Positions 60,438 through 64,000 of a DNA stretch of 64,000 nucleotides are shown one piece after another. The DNA lies in NCBI GenBank assembly GCA_020632875.1, contig JACKET010000013.1:62001-126000 (forward strand), read 5' to 3'. Positions within the stretch are counted from its first letter, which is position 1. Every line of letters begins with the position of its first letter. The notes under the pieces were generated by a model. That model saw nothing but the letters and a program-made list of their open reading frames with translations. It was not told the DNA's origin and made no database searches. The DNA comes from Alphaproteobacteria bacterium. GTDB lineage: Bacteria; Myxococcota_A; UBA796; GCA-2862545. Both the position numbers and the translations under genes were made by a program.

Positions 60438-61685
60438 GTGCGATTCTGGCTGCTCGTCCCGCTCCTCTCCCTCGGCTGCCTCACGAAGCAGCCCGACGAC
60501 GAGGAGTCCGACACGGACACGGACACGGATTCCGACGCCGACACCGACTCCGATGCGGACACCGATTCCGACGCGGACACGGATTCGGATGCGGACACCG
60601 ATTCCGACTCCGACTCCGACACCGATGCGGACACCGACTCCGACACAGACGCGGACACCGACTCCGACACGGACGCGGACACCGACTCCGACACCGATGC
60701 GGACACCGACTCCGACACCGATGCGGACACCGACTCCGATACGGACGCGGACACCGATTCCGATACGGACGCGGACACCGACTCCGATACCGATGCGGAC
60801 ACCGACTCCGACACGGACGCGGACACCGACTCCGACACCGATGCGGATACCGACTCCGACACCGACGCGGACACAGACTCCGACACCGATGCCGACACCG
60901 ACACTGCGGTCGTCGACACCGCCGTGGTGGACACCGCGACGGACACGGGCATCGGGAGCTTCGCGGAGCTCGTGTACACGGGCGACTTCCAGGAATGGAC
61001 CGTCCCGGCCGGCGTGACGTCCGTCACGTTCGAGGGCTGGGGTGCTCGCGGAGGCAACGCCCAGGGCGGGATGGACGGCGGGCTCGGCGGCTACGCCACG
61101 GCCACGTTCACCGTGACCCCGGGAGAGGTGCTGCGCGTCTACATCGGCGGGCAGGGCCTCGATCTCGTCGTCGGCCCCGCGCCGGGCGGCTTCAACGGCG
61201 GCGGCGACATCCTCCAGAACTACGCGGGCGGCTCGCAGTGCGCGACCGGCGGCGGCGCCACCGACATCCGCGTCGTGCCGTACGACCTCGACTCGCGCGT
61301 CGTGGTCGCAGCGGGCGGTGGCGGCGGCGGTGCCGACGGCAGCACCGCGGTCGGCGGCGACGGCGGGGGCCTCGTGGGCGAGACGCCTCCCGTGCTCACC
61401 CCGATCAACGGCAACGTGCGCGCGGGCGACGGCGGGACGCAGACCGCTGGCGGCAGCACGAACACGAACTTCAACTCGACCCCCGGGGTGTTCGGCCGCG
61501 GCGGGAACGCGGGCTTCGACCTCTCGTGCTCGGGCGGCGGCGGCGGCGGCTGGTACGGCGGCGGTGGCGGCTCGTTCGCCGGCGGCGGCGGCGGGTCGAG
61601 CTACGTCGACGCGCCCGGCAACACCGGCGGCATGACGAGCCCAGGGGTCAACGACGGCCCCGGACGCGCCACGCTCACCTGGTAG
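60438..61685 (+). CDS. Asp-rich lipoprotein with glycine-rich domain
   Basis: 415 aa from a GTG with GGAGG upstream. Lipoprotein signal with LLSLGC, then an acidic linker of about 132 residues (the longest here), then a glycine-rich beta domain: FTVPAG-like WTVPAGVTSVTFEGWGARGG, TFTVTPGEVLRVYIGGQG, GGGATDIRV, GGGGGGWYGGGGGSFAGGGGGSSYVDA. This resembles the glycine-rich domain of ALK-type receptors and many bacterial surface proteins. Likely an extracellular adhesive or structural protein. It overlaps the convergent retropepsin-like gene by 11 nt. Confidence 0.75.
   Translation: MRFWLLVPLLSLGCLTKQPDDEESDTDTDTDSDADTDSDADTDSDADTDSDADTDSDSDSDTDADTDSDTDADTDSDTDADTDSDTDADTDSDTDADTDSDTDADTDSDTDADTDSDTDADTDSDTDADTDSDTDADTDSDTDADTDSDTDADTDTAVVDTAVVDTATDTGIGSFAELVYTGDFQEWTVPAGVTSVTFEGWGARGGNAQGGMDGGLGGYATATFTVTPGEVLRVYIGGQGLDLVVGPAPGGFNGGGDILQNYAGGSQCATGGGATDIRVVPYDLDSRVVVAAGGGGGGADGSTAVGGDGGGLVGETPPVLTPINGNVRAGDGGTQTAGGSTNTNFNSTPGVFGRGGNAGFDLSCSGGGGGGWYGGGGGSFAGGGGGSSYVDAPGNTGGMTSPGVNDGPGRATLTW
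60507..60904 (+). repeat. Asp-rich coding repeat (DTDSDTDAD), 398 bp
   Basis: The longest and most regular of the five tracts, with an 18-nt unit coding DADTDS/DTDADTDS steps. Unit copies differ mainly at third positions, which keeps the protein repeat while reducing exact DNA repetition. Confidence 0.9.
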
Positions 61686-62769
61686 TCAGCCCGACGTAGC
61701 CGGCCTTTCCGTCGACCACGAGCTTCGCGTCCTCGGCGGCCGTGGCGCCCACGCGCACGTCGACGCACCAGTGCGACCGGTCCCCGTGCTCCACGAGCTT
61801 CGGGGGCTTCAGGCTGAACTCGCCGCCCGGAAGGCCGATGGTCAGCGGCGCCGCGAGGTCCTCGACCTGCATCTTCATGCGACCCGAGAGCCCGGCCATC
61901 GGCCGCATGTACACCTCGCTCTCGGGGATCGGGACGCCGCGCTTCCGCGCAGAGGCGTACACGGCGCCGTCGCCGCCCGTGTCGAGCCACAGGAGCGCGT
62001 CGGCTCCCTCCACGGTGCCCCGGACGAGCAGCATGCCGAAGCTCCACGTGGAGTTCGGCGCCTCGTCGCCGGGAGGCTCGAGGATCAGCTCGCCCGCAGC
62101 GCCGTCGAGGGTGACGCGCATCCCCGCGAAGAACGGCCACCCGAGCAGGCCGTCGAGCCCGTGCCGGCCGAGCGCCTTGTCCTTCAGCACGATCATCACG
62201 CGCTCGTCGGTGCCGAGCCCTTCGATGCCCAGCTGAACGGTGCCGAACGTCGCCGCGCCGGCCTGGTTGTGGTTGTCGATCTCGAGGGCGCCGAGGATGT
62301 GCCCCTTCTCGACGAAGGACTTCGAGACCGTGTTCATCGAGGCGCCGGTGTCGAGGCCGAACCACGCGTCCCGGCCGTTCACCTGGACCTTCACCTTCCA
62401 CGTGCCCGTCTCCGCCTGGACCATCGGGAGCACGACCCGGGAGGTCGGCGGCTCGAATGCCAGGCGCGCCCGGATCATCGGGTCGTCCGGGAGCTGGTCG
62501 TTGATCGGCTCGCCCTCCGTGCCGGCCCAGGACTCGAGCGCGGTGGCGAGCACCTGGAGCTCGATCTCCGACGTTCCCTCCTCGATCATCGAGAACAGTG
62601 GGACCAGGCTGCCGTAGTCGTACGGACGCCCGTGCGGCGCGACGACCTCGGTGATCCCGCGCTGGAGATCGGTCGAGGCGAGGGATCGGGCGGCTACGAT
62701 GTCGAGCGCGCAGGCCGCTTCGGTCCAGGTCGTCGGAGCGGCCAGGGCCGCGGTCACAGCGAGAATCAT
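61675..62769 (-). CDS. Double retropepsin-like aspartic protease domain protein
   Basis: 364 aa, start at 62769 because GGAGG stands 6 nt before that ATG (the upstream ATG at 62781 has none). Signal MILAVTAALAAP. Two retropepsin-like modules carry D-T-G motifs: FGLDTGASMNTV with Asp140 and LWLDTGGDGAVY with Asp263, each followed by a strand and a Gly-rich flap region. Two such lobes in one chain could form a pepsin-like active site. Periplasmic. Enzymatic activity is likely but unproven. Confidence 0.8.
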   Translation of the reverse strand: MILAVTAALAAPTTWTEAACALDIVAARSLASTDLQRGITEVVAPHGRPYDYGSLVPLFSMIEEGTSEIELQVLATALESWAGTEGEPINDQLPDDPMIRARLAFEPPTSRVVLPMVQAETGTWKVKVQVNGRDAWFGLDTGASMNTVSKSFVEKGHILGALEIDNHNQAGAATFGTVQLGIEGLGTDERVMIVLKDKALGRHGLDGLLGWPFFAGMRVTLDGAAGELILEPPGDEAPNSTWSFGMLLVRGTVEGADALLWLDTGGDGAVYASARKRGVPIPESEVYMRPMAGLSGRMKMQVEDLAAPLTIGLPGGEFSLKPPKLVEHGDRSHWCVDVRVGATAAEDAKLVVDGKAGYVGLTTR

Positions 62770-62823
62770 CGTTGCCTCCATCTTTCGTCTGGAACGCCCG
62801 CGGCGCGCCTCGTAGTCCGCGCT

Positions 62824-63264
62824 TCACTCGTCGCGGAACGGCACCCAGGTGTAGGCGTTGAGCCCGTGGTTGTGGACGTGCAGCGTGACGACGGCCCCCG
62901 CGACCCAGCCGGCCCCGTCCACGCGGAGCGGCGCGTCGCCCGACCCCTGCGGAATCGGCGCCGTGGCCTCCCACACGACCGCACCGTCGACGGCCACGCC
63001 CAGCACGGCCTCCGCGGGAGCATCCGCGTAGAGCCCGTCCCACAGCACGCCGCCGAGCACCTCGGCCCCCGGGCGGGCGTCGCGCAGGAGTGGTTGCGAC
63101 AGCGAGACCCACGGGCAGTCCCCGGTGCGCACCTCGACGCCGGCCTCCTCCACCGCCCAGCCGGCACAGGGCTCGCCGGCACCCCAGGGGTCTTCGGAGC
63201 CCGCCTGCCAGCCGTGCGGGTCGAGCAGCGGGCCTTGCTCGCACGCGAGGAGCGCCAGGATCAC
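62824..63264 (-). CDS. Small lipoprotein
   Basis: 146 aa. GTG start overlapping the upstream gene's stop (GTGA). Signal VILALLAC. Beta-rich mature part (EVLGGVLWDGLYAD, GVAVDGAVVWEATAPIPQG, LHVHNHGLNAYTWVPF). Function unknown. Second or third member of an overlapping chain with 63261-63926 and the partial gene at the window end. Confidence 0.6.
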   Translation of the reverse strand: MILALLACEQGPLLDPHGWQAGSEDPWGAGEPCAGWAVEEAGVEVRTGDCPWVSLSQPLLRDARPGAEVLGGVLWDGLYADAPAEAVLGVAVDGAVVWEATAPIPQGSGDAPLRVDGAGWVAGAVVTLHVHNHGLNAYTWVPFRDE

Positions 63265-63926
63265 CGCTCCGCCCGCTTCTTCGGCGACGTGCCCGGCCCG
63301 AAGTCGTAGCCGAGCCCGAAGCCGCCCTGCCAGGTGACGAGCTGCGAGACCGGGTCCGCCGGGTTGTTCGACAGCAGCACGCCCACCGTGGGGTACAGCG
63401 TGAACCGCCCGGGGTGGAGCGCCCAGCCGAACGACGCGCCGATCAGCGGCTTCGTGATGGGGTGCGCGCCCCGCGAGCGGATGTGCTGCACGGCCACGCG
63501 CGGCGCGAACACGAGCTCGCTGCGGTTCGGCAGGTTCTTCGAGACGAGCAGCGGCACCTGGCCGGTCACGGCCTGCCCCGTCGCCCAGCCGCCCCACACG
63601 CCGTCCCACGACGCCGCCACCGCGACGGACACGTCCCAGCCCTCGCGATCCGACGGCGCACGCACGAGGCGCCGCTTCACGTCGGCCCCGACCTGTGCCC
63701 AGCCGATGACGAACGCCCAGCCCCCGACCCGCGCGCCGACCTCCCAGTCGTCCGTCAGGCCGTAGCGGAGGCCGAGGTCGTAGCGCGTCATCCCCGTCCG
63801 CAGCGGGCGCGCCGTCACGTACCCGACCTCGACGCCGCTCGTCGCCGTGAACTGGCCCTTGTCGAGCGTGCGCCCCGTCTGGATGCCGTGGATCGACGCG
63901 CAGCCGGCCAGCGCCAGGACCACCAT
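63261..63926 (-). CDS. Outer-membrane barrel-like lipoprotein
   Basis: 221 aa from the ATG at 63926, which overlaps the upstream gene's TGA (TGATG). A GTG at 63962 with AGGAG upstream would give 233 aa, but the sequence before 63926 codes a credible protein end in another frame. Signal MVVLALAGCASIHG. Repeated aromatic/Gly strands (YDLGLRYGLTDDWEVGARVGGWAF, VSVAVAASWDGVWGGWATG, TWQGGFGLGYDFGPG) suggest an 8-12-stranded barrel. Likely an outer-membrane porin-like lipoprotein. Confidence 0.65.
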   Translation of the reverse strand: MVVLALAGCASIHGIQTGRTLDKGQFTATSGVEVGYVTARPLRTGMTRYDLGLRYGLTDDWEVGARVGGWAFVIGWAQVGADVKRRLVRAPSDREGWDVSVAVAASWDGVWGGWATGQAVTGQVPLLVSKNLPNRSELVFAPRVAVQHIRSRGAHPITKPLIGASFGWALHPGRFTLYPTVGVLLSNNPADPVSQLVTWQGGFGLGYDFGPGTSPKKRAER

Positions 63927-64000
63927 CAGTCCGCCCGGGTCGCGTAGATCACGGCGCCGCACATCTCCTCGTCGTCGGCCCAGGCGATGTCGTCCCCGGG
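63926..64000 (-). CDS. Protein C-terminal end (partial, upstream gene continues)
   Basis: The last 24 codons of a minus-strand gene, ending PGDDIAWADDEEMCGAVIYATRAD before TGA. Acidic, with one Cys. The stop overlaps the start of the next gene (TGATG), so the three genes are translationally coupled. Nothing more can be said from this end. Confidence 0.5.
   Translation of the reverse strand, partial: PGDDIAWADDEEMCGAVIYATRAD

Noticed and set aside
63926..63962. GTG start at 63962 for the barrel-like lipoprotein
   Set aside because: AGGAG precedes it, but the region also codes a plausible end of an upstream gene in another frame whose TGA overlaps the ATG at 63926, so the ATG is preferred; the GTG cannot be fully excluded.

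Overview
This is a GC-rich (about 70% by eye), very densely coding chromosomal window with 57 protein-coding genes (two cut by the window edges), no tRNA or rRNA gene, no insertion sequence, prophage or CRISPR array. The gene content points to a myxobacterium-like member of Myxococcota or a neighbouring deltaproteobacterial-type lineage. The signs are many lipoproteins with aspartate-rich DTD/DSD/DAD linkers, a MopE-type Cys/Asp motif followed by a MYXO-CTERM-like tail, a Ser/Thr kinase fused to PEGA and formylglycine-generating-enzyme-like domains, PAS histidine kinases, a choice-of-anchor-Q beta-helix protein and many c-type cytochromes. The assignment is by inference; there is no 16S or ribosomal marker here.

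Layout. 1-6 kb: the end of a histidine kinase, two tandem paralogous two-TM proteins, a double rhodanese, a PHB-depolymerase-like lipoprotein, a Pcm-type methyltransferase and a TlpA-like thioredoxin. 6-11 kb: a metallophosphoesterase, a polytopic membrane protein divergent from a GT2 glycosyltransferase, and a PAS histidine kinase. 11-23 kb: three Asp-rich lipoproteins around a propeller/di-haem lipoprotein and an ABC exporter (ATPase plus two permeases). 22-32 kb: a divergent SAH-hydrolase-like protein, a Tat-exported dienelactone hydrolase, a papain/C39-like protein, an MbnP/MbnH copper-protein/di-haem-enzyme pair, and a large lipoprotein with a MYXO-CTERM-like tail. 32-41 kb: a hybrid PAS histidine kinase, an S9 peptidase, a fusion of an inactive rhodanese with a CxDxR/GCGH domain, a hemerythrin-like protein and an S41 peptidase. 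41-54 kb: the kinase-PEGA-FGE protein divergent from a fatty-acid hydroxylase across a symmetric operator, a DUF3999/DUF2339 pair, a TPM protein, a uridine phosphorylase and further two-TM proteins. 54-60 kb: free-methionine-R-sulfoxide reductase, then a haem-rich cluster (di-haem lipoprotein, haem-binding lipoprotein, a TIGR02147-type regulator, a lipoprotein, a multihaem cytochrome and a YceI protein). 60-64 kb: a repeat-bearing non-coding stretch, an Asp-rich Gly-rich lipoprotein, a double retropepsin-like protein and an overlapping three-gene chain.

How it works together. Most products are exported or membrane-bound, so the window is largely an envelope and periplasmic redox region. Two patterns span it. 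All 13 convergent gene pairs meet with between 14 nt of overlap and a 16-nt gap. Several genes carry a TANNNT box exactly 6-7 nt before the start codon, which suggests leaderless transcripts. The best candidates for new biology are the CxDxR/GCGH-rhodanese fusion, the MbnP/MbnH pair without a visible methanobactin locus, the palindromes at 44.36 and 56.2 kb, and the 585-base non-coding block at 59.9-60.4 kb with two kinds of short periodic repeat.
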